Below the pieces are notes generated by a model. It ran no database searches. It saw only the letters and a program-made list of their open reading frames with translations, and was not told the origin of the DNA. A stretch of 64,000 nucleotides of DNA from Speluncibacter jeojiensis (GTDB lineage: Bacteria > Actinomycetota > Actinomycetes > Mycobacteriales > Mycobacteriaceae), in NCBI RefSeq assembly GCF_029589495.1, contig NZ_JAAIVF010000001.1, positions 1,364,001-1,428,000 on the forward strand, given 5' to 3'. Of the stretch, positions 1 to 7,825 are shown in pieces. Position numbers and translations under genes: made by a program. Each line of letters starts with the position of its first letter. Within the stretch, counting starts at the first letter, position 1.

Positions 1-387
1 CACGTCCTGAGGCTGTCGAGCGCTCGCCTCGTCGGTACCGACCAGTTCGGCGAGACTCTGCGCGACGAACTCCGGGATCGATGTTCCGCCGCCGTTTGCG
101 TGGTAGGCCGTCACCAGCAACCCGAGGTCGATCTTCGACGGCCGCAACTCCAGCCGCGTCAACGCCTCGAGGAAGGGGAAGGTCTCCTCGACCGACAGCT
201 CGTCGCCGCGGATCTGCCGGGCGAAACGGTGGGTGCCGAGAATGCCGATGACCGACTTGTTCACCAGCGAGCGGCTGTGAATCAGGATGGTCACCGAGTG
301 CCGGCGGTGCAGGCCGCCGATCATCGGGATCATCGCCTCGGCGAGAGCCTCCTCAGAGTTCCACTGGGTCAGTTCCGCTGCGCTCAC
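1..387 (-). CDS. Glyceraldehyde-3-phosphate dehydrogenase, GapB/GapX-like long form (N-terminus only)
   Basis: Only the first 129 codons are present; the gene runs off the left edge. A GTG start at 387 is preceded by GAGGA about six bases upstream. The visible residues form the N-terminal extension that distinguishes the long corynebacterial GapB-type enzymes from the ordinary ~335-residue GAPDH: an MIPMIGGLHRRHSV stretch, HSRSLVNKSVIGIL, then HRFARQI and ELSVEETFPFLEAL. The catalytic Cys and the Rossmann domain lie outside the window. The product would oxidise or form glyceraldehyde-3-phosphate in central carbon metabolism; GapB in Corynebacterium is mainly gluconeogenic. It lies downstream of dnaB on the same strand, about 160 bp away. 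The family call rests on recalled similarity of the extension. Confidence 0.7.
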   Translation of the reverse strand, partial: MSAAELTQWNSEEALAEAMIPMIGGLHRRHSVTILIHSRSLVNKSVIGILGTHRFARQIRGDELSVEETFPFLEALTRLELRPSKIDLGLLVTAYHANGGGTSIPEFVAQSLAELVGTDEASARQPQDV

Positions 388-545
388 TGCGATCCTCGAT
401 ATTTCTGGCACATGTGGCGTGCCGTGGGTTGTACGCCGACGGTAAGGCGCACGCTTCTTGTCCAGTATGGATCACCTGTGGGTGTCGGCCGTCGTCGACC
501 CGGGGGTGGTCGTCGTCGGCAGCGGCAGCACGCACAGCACATTTC

Positions 546-3200
546 CTATCCGCGGGCCATGTCCACGAACTTCGACAGATGCAGCTGGTGCGCAACGGTG
601 ATGGTGGCGGTCGGGCCGTTACGGTGCTTGCCGACGATCAGGTCGGCCTCGCCCATGCGCGGGTCGTCGCGTTCGAACGCGTCCGGGCGGTGGACGAGCA
701 GCACCATGTCGGCGTCCTGTTCCAGCGAGCCGGACTCACGCAGGTCCGACACCTGCGGCCGCTTGTCGGTGCGCTGCTCCGGGCCACGGTTGAGCTGACA
801 GATCGCGATCACCGGCACCTGGAGTTCCTTGGCGAGCAGCTTGAGGCTTCGGGAGAACTCCGACACCTCCTGCTGGCGCGACTCGACCTTCTTGCCGGAG
901 GTCATCAGCTGAAGGTAGTCCACCACAATGAGTTTCAGGTCGTGACGCTGCTTGAGCCGCCGCGCCTTCGCGCGGATCTCCATCATGGTCAGGTTCGGCG
1001 AGTCGTCGATGAACAGGGGCGCCTCGCTGATCTCGCTCATGCGCCGGGCAAGCCGGGTCCAGTCGTCGTCGCTCATCTTGCCCGACCGCATGTCGCCGAG
1101 CTTGATCTTCGCCTCCGCCGAGAGCAGTCGCATGACGATCTCGGTTTTGCCCATTTCCAGCGAGAACATCACGCTGGGCATGCCGTGCTTGATCGAGCAC
1201 GAACGCAGGAAATCCATGGCGAGGGTGGAGTTGTGCGTCGGCACCATCGATCGACCAGCCAGGTAGAGGTGGTCGTCGTTGTCCACCTGGACGCAGCGGA
1301 CGGGAACGCTCTCGACCGTCCGCACGTCCACGATGAAGCGCGAGCCGGAGCGAGCGGTGTTCTTCGCGCCGCGACGCTCCTTGTGCAGCAATTCTTTTCG
1401 CGGCAGCGCGAAAACCTGGTCATCGGTCGCGAAGGTGAGCGTATAGGCGGTGGAGCTGGCCTCGGTGTGACCTTTCACTCGCTTGGTGCTCGTCTGGCAC
1501 CGGTACCCGAGGCTCACGATCAGCTCCCGGACATCACTCACGAGCCGTTCGCTGGTTCCGGTGAACTGCACCGACCCGCCGGCGGTCACGGTGCCGTCAG
1601 TGTCGAGCAGACCGGCCAACATGGCACGACGTTGACTCTCGGAACCTCGGAGGTACTGCACCGGAACGTGCTTGTTGTTCAGCACGCCGATCGTGCGGAG
1701 CCGAGCCTTCACGCTGCCGATCGTCTTCCAGCACGACATGCACATCCGCTTGCCGATGCAGGGGCCGCCGCAGCGAGGGCAGGTGGGCGCCGGCACTGGA
1801 GCCGACAGGAACCGCGCCTTGCCGCCGCACGACTGACCGCAGGTGCGCACCTCGCTGGCGACAGGGATAAAGGGCTTGCCGCAGACGACACACTCACGCG
1901 TCTCGATCGCGGGCTCGGCCGGCATCGAGATCTGGTATCGGTACTTTGCCGACTGCGACTTCGTCGTCTGCAGCCCTTCGGCCTCGATGAACATCGGGAC
2001 CTCGGGGTCGGCACTGGTGATCTGAGCGCCGGCGGAGGTGCCGTCGCCGAGCCACGCCCCCAGCGTGTACGGCGGGACCAGCACCCTCTGCTCTGGCAAT
2101 TGCAGGGCCTTCGCATTGGTCACCGAATGGTTGATGCGCGCGTCCGCCGTCGGGCAGCGGAGGGTGGCCGCCAGTTCCGCAGTGGTCCGCACCGCAGCGA
2201 AGGTCAGCTGATTCTTGTAGCGGTTGTAGCCCACCGCCGCTGCCTGCGCCGACTTACGCGACGCCCGCGTCTCGGTCAGCCACTGGTGCTGCTCGTCCGC
2301 GACGATCACGGTGCCGTCAGAGAACTCGACCTCGTAGCAGGGCCTTCCCTGCATCACCTCGGTCGCCGCAACCACGCGCGTCGGCCGGCCCTGTGCGTCG
2401 ATCAGTTCGTCGCCGACCGCGACCTCGCCCATGGTGGTCCACCCGGTCGGCGTCGGCAGCGGGGTGTCGAGCGCGAGCGCCTTGCCCACGCCAGGTCGCG
2501 CAGCGACGATGATCATCTGGCCCGGGTGCAGACCGTTGGTCAGCTCGTCCAGTTCGGCGAATCCCGTCGGCACACCCAGCGACAGGCCGCCGCGGCTGGC
2601 GATGGAGTCGATCTCGTCCATCGTCGGCTGCAGCAGCTCCTCGAGCGGCACGTAGTCCTCGGCGGTGCGCCGCTCGGTGACCTCGTACACCTCGGCCTGT
2701 GCACGGTCGACGACCTCGGCCACGTCCTGACCGTCGGCGCCGGCGTAGCCGTACTGCACGATCCGGGTGCCGGCCTCCACGAGGCGGCGCAGGATCGCCT
2801 TCTCGGCGACGATCTCCGCGTAGTAGCCCGCGTTGGCCGCGGTCGGCACGGTGGAGATCAGCGTGTGCAGGTAGGGCGCCCCGCCGATCCGGCGCAGCTC
2901 GCCGCGACGCTCGAGCTCGGCGGCGACCGTCACCGCGTCGGCCGGCTCGCCGCGACCGTAGAGGTCGAGAACAGCGTCGTATACGGCCTGATGGGAGGGA
3001 CGGTAGAAGTCGCCGGGGCGGAGCTTCTCGAGGACGTCGGCGATCGCGTCCTTGCTCAGCAGCATGCCGCCGAGCACCGACTGCTCGGCGGCCATGTCCT
3101 GCGGAGGCTGCCGACCGAACTCCTCGTTGGGCGGCGCATCCTGCGGACCCGGCCCGTCGTCCGCGAACTCCGGGTGACCACGATCGTCTACGACCGCCAC
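546..3200 (-). CDS. dnaB: Replicative DNA helicase DnaB with an intein in the Walker A motif
   Basis: Hexameric replicative helicase that unwinds DNA at the fork. The 884-residue precursor splits into exteins of 243 and 224 residues; joined they give about 467, normal for DnaB. The N-domain (PPQDMAAEQSVLGGML), linker and RecA-type motor are intact. The P-loop ARPGVGK is cut immediately before its Ser-Thr by an intein. Motor landmarks after the intein include VDYLQLM, AICQLNRGPE and KHRNGP. I chose GTG at 3200 over the upstream ATG at 3209: AGGAGG lies 1-2 bases from that ATG but 10 bases from the GTG, and mycobacterial DnaB also begins MAVVDD. Activity requires intein splicing because the ATP-binding loop is otherwise interrupted. 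Confidence 0.96.
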   Translation of the reverse strand: MAVVDDRGHPEFADDGPGPQDAPPNEEFGRQPPQDMAAEQSVLGGMLLSKDAIADVLEKLRPGDFYRPSHQAVYDAVLDLYGRGEPADAVTVAAELERRGELRRIGGAPYLHTLISTVPTAANAGYYAEIVAEKAILRRLVEAGTRIVQYGYAGADGQDVAEVVDRAQAEVYEVTERRTAEDYVPLEELLQPTMDEIDSIASRGGLSLGVPTGFAELDELTNGLHPGQMIIVAARPGVGKALALDTPLPTPTGWTTMGEVAVGDELIDAQGRPTRVVAATEVMQGRPCYEVEFSDGTVIVADEQHQWLTETRASRKSAQAAAVGYNRYKNQLTFAAVRTTAELAATLRCPTADARINHSVTNAKALQLPEQRVLVPPYTLGAWLGDGTSAGAQITSADPEVPMFIEAEGLQTTKSQSAKYRYQISMPAEPAIETRECVVCGKPFIPVASEVRTCGQSCGGKARFLSAPVPAPTCPRCGGPCIGKRMCMSCWKTIGSVKARLRTIGVLNNKHVPVQYLRGSESQRRAMLAGLLDTDGTVTAGGSVQFTGTSERLVSDVRELIVSLGYRCQTSTKRVKGHTEASSTAYTLTFATDDQVFALPRKELLHKERRGAKNTARSGSRFIVDVRTVESVPVRCVQVDNDDHLYLAGRSMVPTHNSTLAMDFLRSCSIKHGMPSVMFSLEMGKTEIVMRLLSAEAKIKLGDMRSGKMSDDDWTRLARRMSEISEAPLFIDDSPNLTMMEIRAKARRLKQRHDLKLIVVDYLQLMTSGKKVESRQQEVSEFSRSLKLLAKELQVPVIAICQLNRGPEQRTDKRPQVSDLRESGSLEQDADMVLLVHRPDAFERDDPRMGEADLIVGKHRNGPTATITVAHQLHLSKFVDMARG
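1230..2480 (-). other. Class 3 intein with LAGLIDADG endonuclease inside DnaB
   Basis: A 417-residue in-frame intervening sequence (precursor residues 241-657) between P-loop Lys240 and Ser658. It begins with Ala (ALALDTPLPTPTGW), so the usual Cys1/Ser1 nucleophile is missing. It has the W-C-T set of class 3 inteins: Trp307 in EQHQWL, Cys636 in VPVRCVQVD, and Thr655 in the terminal PTHN, followed by Ser as the +1 residue. A dodecapeptide homing endonuclease sits in the middle, with motifs LGAWLGDG (about 382) and LAGLLDTDG (528-536). Between them are nine Cys residues in two knuckle-like groups. The M. tuberculosis DnaB intein sits at a different site (after DLRESG), so this insertion is independent of it. 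Confidence 0.93.
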
Positions 3201-3741
3201 GGGCCTCATCCCTCCTTACACATGCGCCAGACAGCCCATGGCGTCCGGCGCAACACCTGATGCCGATGAGTCGTTCATACTCCGCCGCACCGACACAATC
3301 CGGTTGCCCGGTCAGGTGTCGGTGGGCCCGATCGTGAGCCGTCGAAACAGCCCGCGGAAACAGCCCGCGCGCACGACGGTAGGGGGTCGCGGCGCGCCGT
3401 TCAACACAGCCTGTGGAAAACCCTGTGGACGACGTGTGGAGACCCGCGCGCAACCGTGTTAAGACCCTGTTGACAAGTTGGGGAAATCCCCGAACGTGGG
3501 TGCCGGAAAGCCAGGTCAAGGGCGTATCGAGGGGTGTGCACACTGTGAGTAAAAATTTCTGCGGCGTGTCGGCCACCGGCCGCCGCCCGGCGTGTTGTGC
3601 GTCTCCCCCGACCCGAATTGCGTGCAACTCTCCACAGGCGCGAAGTGACCCAGGTCACGAGCCTGTGGCACGGCTGAACAACCAGCAAACGGGGCCCCGA
3701 ATCGGTCGAAACCGATGCGGAGCCCCGTCGTGCGCGTGACG
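3201..3741. other. 540 bp intergenic region upstream of dnaB with DnaA-box-like words
   Basis: No convincing gene. It holds the dnaB ribosome binding site (AGGAGG near 3212), a cluster of TGTGGA words related to DnaA boxes (3412-3443, 3468-3476, and the inverse near 3628), a perfect GTGACC-CA-GGTCAC palindrome at 3645-3658 and the rplI terminator. M. tuberculosis carries the small gene Rv0057 at this place; I see no open frame here with actinobacterial codon bias or a ribosome binding site. Confidence 0.6.
3689..3728 (-). terminator. Hairpin terminator of the rpsF-ssb-rpsR-rplI operon
   Basis: Long near-perfect stem: ACGGGGC pairs with GCCCCGT, then CCG with CGG and ATCGGT with ACCGAT, around a CGAA tetraloop. 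It starts 13 bases past the rplI stop codon. There is no T-run, as is common for actinobacterial terminators. Confidence 0.85.
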
Positions 3742-4200
3742 TCAGTCGGCGGCGACGACCTCGACGGTCACCTGGACGGCGACCTCGGGGTGCAGGTTGA
3801 CCGTGACCGCGTGCTTGCCGGTGGCCTTGATGTGGGTCTTCGGCAGCGCGATGGTGCGCTTGTCCAGCGTCGGGCCGCCGGCGTTCTTGATGGCACCGGC
3901 GACGTCCGCCGCGGTGACCGAACCGAACAGCTTGCCCGAATCACCGGCGGTGCGAACCGCCAGCGACACCGACTCCAGGCCCTGCAGGGCCTGCTTGACC
4001 TCGTTGGCGTGGTCCAGACCGCGGATGGCCCGGGCCTCCTGGGCGCGACGGATGCCCTCGACCTGCTTCTCGGCGCCACGGGTGGCAACGATCGCCAGAC
4101 CGCGGGGCAGCAGGAAGTTGCGTCCGTACCCGTCCTTGACCTCGACGAGGTCGCCGGCTGCGCCGAGGTTCTCGACCTCAGCAGTGAGGATCAGCTTCAT
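3742..4200 (-). CDS. rplI: 50S ribosomal protein L9
   Basis: A 152-residue large-subunit protein that binds 23S rRNA near the base of the L1 stalk. The N-domain starts [13 protein letters not shown] and carries the L9 signature [14 protein letters not shown] at residues 24-37, followed by the long connecting helix and the C-domain ending VTVEVVAAD. The start at 4200 has a purine-rich GAAGGGG about eight bases upstream; the frame is open further upstream but that extension lacks L9 character. It is the last gene of the rpsF-ssb-rpsR-rplI operon, 16 bp after rpsR, and is followed by a strong hairpin. Confidence 0.97.
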   Translation of the reverse strand: MKLILTAEVENLGAAGDLVEVKDGYGRNFLLPRGLAIVATRGAEKQVEGIRRAQEARAIRGLDHANEVKQALQGLESVSLAVRTAGDSGKLFGSVTAADVAGAIKNAGGPTLDKRTIALPKTHIKATGKHAVTVNLHPEVAVQVTVEVVAAD

Positions 4201-4216
4201 GGTGTAATCCCCTTCC

Positions 4217-4453
4217 TCAGCGGGCCGTCGACGTGTACGGCAGCAGCGCCACCTCACGCGAGTTCTTGACGGCGATGGCGACGTCCCGCTGATGCTGGAC
4301 GCAGTTACCGGTGACGCGGCGGGCGCGGATCTTGCCACGATCACTCACGTACTTGCGCAGCAGCGTCGTGTCCTTGTAGTCGATCGCTGTGTTCTTCTCT
4401 TTGCAGAAGGTGCAGACCTTCTTCTTCACCTTGCGCACTGGCGCCTTAGGCAT
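4217..4453 (-). CDS. rpsR: 30S ribosomal protein S18, zinc-binding (C+) form
   Basis: A 78-residue small-subunit protein that forms a heterodimer with S6 on 16S rRNA. It has Cys14 and Cys17 (CTFC) plus Cys51 and His54 (CVQH), the pattern of the zinc-containing C+ paralogue rather than the zinc-independent form that Zur induces in mycobacteria. The core [14 protein letters not shown] and [13 protein letters not shown] is typical. It lies between ssb and rplI in the conserved operon. Confidence 0.96.
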   Translation of the reverse strand: MPKAPVRKVKKKVCTFCKEKNTAIDYKDTTLLRKYVSDRGKIRARRVTGNCVQHQRDVAIAVKNSREVALLPYTSTAR

Positions 4454-4501
4454 GGTCTTTCTCCGTGTTCCTGGAATGTCGAAAAGTTCCTCGAGCCCCG
4501 A

Positions 4502-5014
4502 TCAGAACGGGGGCTCGTCGTCTCCCTGGGATCCACCACCGAACGAACCGGACGCCGCCGGGGCACTGCCCCACGGGTCCTCGCCGCCCATCGGCGCGCC
4601 GCCCCCGGAGGGGGCCCCGCCGAATCCACCGCCGCCACCGCCGCCGCCGCGGCTGGCCTTGTTGACCTTGGCCGTCGCGTACTTGAGCGAGGGGCCGACC
4701 TCGTCGACCTCGAGCTCGACGACGGTGCGCTTCTCACCCTCACGGGTTTCGAAGGAACGCTGCTTGAGCCGGCCGTTGACGATGACGCGCGAACCGCGGG
4801 TCAGCGACTCGGCGACGTTCTCCGCCGCCTGGCGCCAGATGTTGCAGCGCAGGAACAATGCCTCGCCGTCCTCCCAGGCGTTGGTCTGGGAGTTGAACCG
4901 ACGGGGCGTGCTCGCGACCGTGAAGGTCGCGACCGCGGCACCCGACGGGGTGAAGCGGAGCTCCGGGTCGGCCGTCAGATTTCCGATGACGGTGATGACG
5001 GTCTCGCCTGCCAT
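4502..5014 (-). CDS. ssb: Single-stranded DNA-binding protein
   Basis: A 170-residue SSB: it coats single-stranded DNA and recruits repair and replication partners through its C-terminal tip. The OB-fold covers about residues 1-110 ([20 protein letters not shown] at the start), followed by a Gly-rich linker and the acidic tip DDEPPF. I chose ATG at 5014, which has an AGGAGGAA ribosome binding site; a longer start at 5041 would add nine non-conserved residues. It is second in the rpsF operon, about 85 bp after rpsF. Confidence 0.97.
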   Translation of the reverse strand: MAGETVITVIGNLTADPELRFTPSGAAVATFTVASTPRRFNSQTNAWEDGEALFLRCNIWRQAAENVAESLTRGSRVIVNGRLKQRSFETREGEKRTVVELEVDEVGPSLKYATAKVNKASRGGGGGGGGFGGAPSGGGAPMGGEDPWGSAPAASGSFGGGSQGDDEPPF

Positions 5015-5099
5015 TGTTCCTCCTGTCGTGGGGGGACCCACGAGTTCGGCGCACCCACGAGCGGTGCGCTGCGTGTGCGGTGTGGAGCCCAGTGGTGAA

Positions 5100-5387
5100 T
5101 CAGCGGTCTTGGCGCAGGACCTTAGTCCGCAGCACCGACTCGTTCAGCGAAAGCTGACGGTCGAGCTCCTTGACCGTGGCGGGCTCGGCAGTCAGATCGA
5201 CGACCGCGTAGATGCCCTCGGCGTTCTTGGCGATCTCGTAGGCAAGACGGCGCTTGCCCCAGACGTCGACCTTGTCGACCTTGCCGCCATCCTTGCGGAC
5301 CACGTTGAGGAACGTTTCCAGGGACGGGGCGACGGTGCGCTCGTCCAGACTCGGATCGAGGATGATCATCAGTTCGTATTGACGCAC
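5100..5387 (-). CDS. rpsF: 30S ribosomal protein S6
   Basis: A 95-residue S6 protein with the family start [15 protein letters not shown] and the conserved [11 protein letters not shown] segment. The start is GTG at 5387. Upstream is AGGAGGTGAT, a near-perfect match to the 16S anti-Shine-Dalgarno, with GAGG nearer the start. First gene of the ribosomal operon; the divergent neighbour is endonuclease IV. Confidence 0.96.
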   Translation of the reverse strand: MRQYELMIILDPSLDERTVAPSLETFLNVVRKDGGKVDKVDVWGKRRLAYEIAKNAEGIYAVVDLTAEPATVKELDRQLSLNESVLRTKVLRQDR

Positions 5388-5422
5388 GGGACCTCATCAC
5401 CTCCTATGGGCTCGTAAATTCG

Positions 5423-5441
5423 GCCACGGCTTGTCCGTGGC
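5423..5441 (-). promoter_or_regulatory. Hairpin in the rpsF leader
   Basis: GCCACGG and CCGTGGC form a 7 bp stem with a 5-base loop, about 35 bases upstream of the rpsF start, and are followed in the transcript by CCGAATTT. S6 operons in many bacteria carry an S6:S18-binding leader hairpin with an exposed CCG; whether this is one is an inference. Confidence 0.35.
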
Positions 5442-5591
5442 AGGAGGGTCGTTGCGTCAGCAACCCCCGCAATTTACCAGGCCTGGCGCGGGGAAGTCTC
5501 CTCGGACCGGCTGAGGGTGACCGGCGACATGCCGAACGCCGTCCCCGTCCACAACCCGGCTCCCGGCGACGCCGCCGCCTACGCTGGCCGC

Positions 5592-6368
5592 ATGCGCATC
5601 GGAGCCCATCTGCACGACGACGGCGACCCCATCGACTACGCGGAGAAGCTGGGCGCGGAGGTCATCCAGCTGTTCGTCACCGACCCGCAGAAGTGGAACA
5701 AGCCCGAGCCGCACCCGTTCACCGAACGGATGCTGGGCGGGGCGGTCGACATCGTCGTGCACTCGTCGTACGTCATCAACGTGGCCAGCCTGAACAACCG
5801 GATCCGCATCCCGTCGCGCAACCTGGTCGCGCAGCAGGCCGCCGCGGCCGCCGAGATCGGCGCCTTCGGACTGGTCGTGCACGGCGGCCATGTCCGCGAC
5901 GGCGAGGACCCCGTGAAGGGAATCGACAACTGGCGCAAGCTTTTCGAGCGCCAGGCCGACAGGGGCGGGTTCGCGGTGCCGATCCTGATCGAGAACACCG
6001 CGGGCGGCGACTTCGCGATGGCCCGGCACTTCGACGCGATCGGGCGACTGTGGGACGCGGTCGGCGAGTTCGGCGCGGGATTCGTGCTCGACACCTGCCA
6101 CGCCTGGGCCGGCGGCGAGGAGCTGGCCACCGCGGTCGAACGGATCAAGGCGATCACCGGCCGCATCGACCTGGTGCACCTGAACAATTCGCGCGACGAG
6201 TTCGACTCGGCGCGCGACCGACACGCCAACCTCGCGTCCGGGACCATCGATCCGGCGGTGCTCGCCGAGGTGTGCCGCACCGCCGGCGCCCCGATCGTGC
6301 TGGAGACGCCCGCAGAGGGGATCGCCGACGACCTGGCCTACCTGCGAGACGCCACCGGCCACGCATGA
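5592..6368 (+). CDS. nfo: Endonuclease IV (AP endonuclease family 2)
   Basis: A 258-residue TIM-barrel metal-dependent AP endonuclease that incises 5' to abasic sites in base excision repair. It closely resembles M. tuberculosis End (Rv0670): the start MRIGAH, VHSSYVINVAS around His57, VHGGH with His97 and His100, LENTAGGD, LDTCHAW and a final NNSRDEF-DRHANLGSG-like block. I chose ATG at 5592 because it aligns with the family N-terminus; in-frame upstream starts (5517, 5529) would add a Pro/Ala-rich extension, and no strong ribosome binding site decides it. The stop overlaps the start of the GT87 gene by ATGA. Confidence 0.9.
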   Translation: MRIGAHLHDDGDPIDYAEKLGAEVIQLFVTDPQKWNKPEPHPFTERMLGGAVDIVVHSSYVINVASLNNRIRIPSRNLVAQQAAAAAEIGAFGLVVHGGHVRDGEDPVKGIDNWRKLFERQADRGGFAVPILIENTAGGDFAMARHFDAIGRLWDAVGEFGAGFVLDTCHAWAGGEELATAVERIKAITGRIDLVHLNNSRDEFDSARDRHANLASGTIDPAVLAEVCRTAGAPIVLETPAEGIADDLAYLRDATGHA

Positions 6369-7768
6369 GTGTGGGACCGTCGGCGATGCCCGCGACCTCG
6401 ACCGCCCCGTCCGACCGGCGGGTCACCGGCACCAGAACCGGCAAGGCACTGCTGGTCTTGATCGTGGTGCTGTGCGGGGTGACGCTGGCGCTCGGATACT
6501 CCAACAAGGCGCGCTGCGCGGGACCGCCGTACGACAGCGCGGGCCGCAGCCTCGCGTTCGGCGCCCTCAAGAACCGGGACGTCTGCTACTCCGACATCCA
6601 GTTCCTCTGGCTGGGCCGCGACATCGACGAGCACGTCTTCCCCTACGTGCACGGCGGGATCACCGCCGGCGGGCAACTGTTCGGCGGCACCGTGGAATAC
6701 CCGGTGCTCACCGGGGTGCTGATGTGGGCCGGCGCGATCGGCGCCCACGACGACGCCGCGTACCTCGCCCATTCGGCGCTGCTGCTGGCCGGGTTCGGCC
6801 TGATCACCGCCTGGATGCTGGGCTGGCTGTCCGGGGTGCGTGCGCTGCTGTGGTCGCTCGGTCCGCCGCTGGTGCTCTACGCCTTCCACAACTGGGACCT
6901 GCCGGTGGTCGCGACGACGGTCGGCGCCGTGTTCGTGATGGCCGCCGGTCGCGGCGGGCTGCGCACCCGCAGCGTGATCGCGGCGGTGTTGCTGGGGATC
7001 GGGGTGTGCCTCAAGCTCTATCCGGGGCTGCTCGTCGCGCCGCTGGCACTGTACGTGCTGGTCGGGGGCACGGACGGCCGGGAACTCCCGGCGTCGGTGC
7101 GCGGCCGGTACGACGTGCGCGGCGCGCTTGCGGCGGTGGCCGCGGCGGTGGCGACGACCGTGGCGATCAACCTGCCGTTCGCCGTGGCCGGGGCGCGCGG
7201 CTGGTGGGCCTCGTTCACCTTCCAGTCCGACCGCGCGGTCGACATCACCACCAACTCGATCTGGTACTGGGGGCTCCGCCCGCTGTTCGCCGACACCCCG
7301 TCGGCACAGGCGTCCTTCCAGCACGTGGTCGACATCGCCTCTCCGCTGCTCGTGATCCTCGGCTGCCTGCTGGCATTGGCGCTGGGATGGCACCGCTTCC
7401 GACGCGAGGGCAGCTACCCGTGGATCGCCGTCGGCGGTGCGATGCTGTGCGCGTTCCTGCTGTTGCACAAGGTCGACTCGCCGCAGTACATGCTCTGGCT
7501 GCTGCCGTTCTTCGTGCTGGTGCGGGTGCCGTGGCCGGTGGTGACCGTCTATCTGCTCGCGGATCTGTCCCTCGGGATCGGGCTCTTCCGCTACTTCGAC
7601 GCGCTGCAGCGGGGCAATGGCCACGCGACCGGACTCGAGCAGCTGGTCTGGTTCGGCGTCTGGGGCAGGGCGGCGTGTCTGGTGATCTTGTTCGTGCTGT
7701 TCACGGTCCGCCGGCCCGCCGTCACCACCGCGGCATGGTCCCGTGAGCCCGCCGCGTCTGTCACCTGA
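6365..7768 (+). CDS. GT87 (DUF2029) family integral membrane glycosyltransferase
   Basis: A 467-residue polytopic membrane protein with about ten hydrophobic segments. GT-C enzymes of this family in mycobacteria (PimE, Rv2181) transfer mannose from polyprenyl-phosphate mannose to cell-envelope glycolipids outside the membrane. Family hallmarks seen: an early extracytoplasmic loop with acidic residues (FLWLGRDIDEHVFPY), GGTVEYPVLTG, HNWDLP, VCLKLYPGLLV and LLHKVDSPQYMLWLLPF. ATG at 6365 overlaps the nfo stop, implying coupled translation. A second GT87 gene lies at 20484-22112 and shares EYPVLTG, KLYP and SPQY motifs. The acceptor cannot be told from sequence. Confidence 0.82.
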   Translation: MSVGPSAMPATSTAPSDRRVTGTRTGKALLVLIVVLCGVTLALGYSNKARCAGPPYDSAGRSLAFGALKNRDVCYSDIQFLWLGRDIDEHVFPYVHGGITAGGQLFGGTVEYPVLTGVLMWAGAIGAHDDAAYLAHSALLLAGFGLITAWMLGWLSGVRALLWSLGPPLVLYAFHNWDLPVVATTVGAVFVMAAGRGGLRTRSVIAAVLLGIGVCLKLYPGLLVAPLALYVLVGGTDGRELPASVRGRYDVRGALAAVAAAVATTVAINLPFAVAGARGWWASFTFQSDRAVDITTNSIWYWGLRPLFADTPSAQASFQHVVDIASPLLVILGCLLALALGWHRFRREGSYPWIAVGGAMLCAFLLLHKVDSPQYMLWLLPFFVLVRVPWPVVTVYLLADLSLGIGLFRYFDALQRGNGHATGLEQLVWFGVWGRAACLVILFVLFTVRRPAVTTAAWSREPAASVT

Positions 7769-7825
7769 CGTAATTTTCAACCACCTCGTCCGTGCGCGGG
7801 GTGCAGGGGCCACAATGAGTGCATC

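Noticed and set aside
414-3260. A 948-codon open frame antisense to dnaB
   Set aside because: Rich in His, Arg and Leu with no recognisable domain, and fully explained as the opposite strand of high-GC coding DNA; dnaB is certain.
3413-3739. Plus-strand open frame of 108 codons in the dnaB-rplI gap, as a possible Rv0057 equivalent
   Set aside because: No ribosome binding site, runs through DnaA-box-like words and the terminator, and lacks gene-like codon bias.
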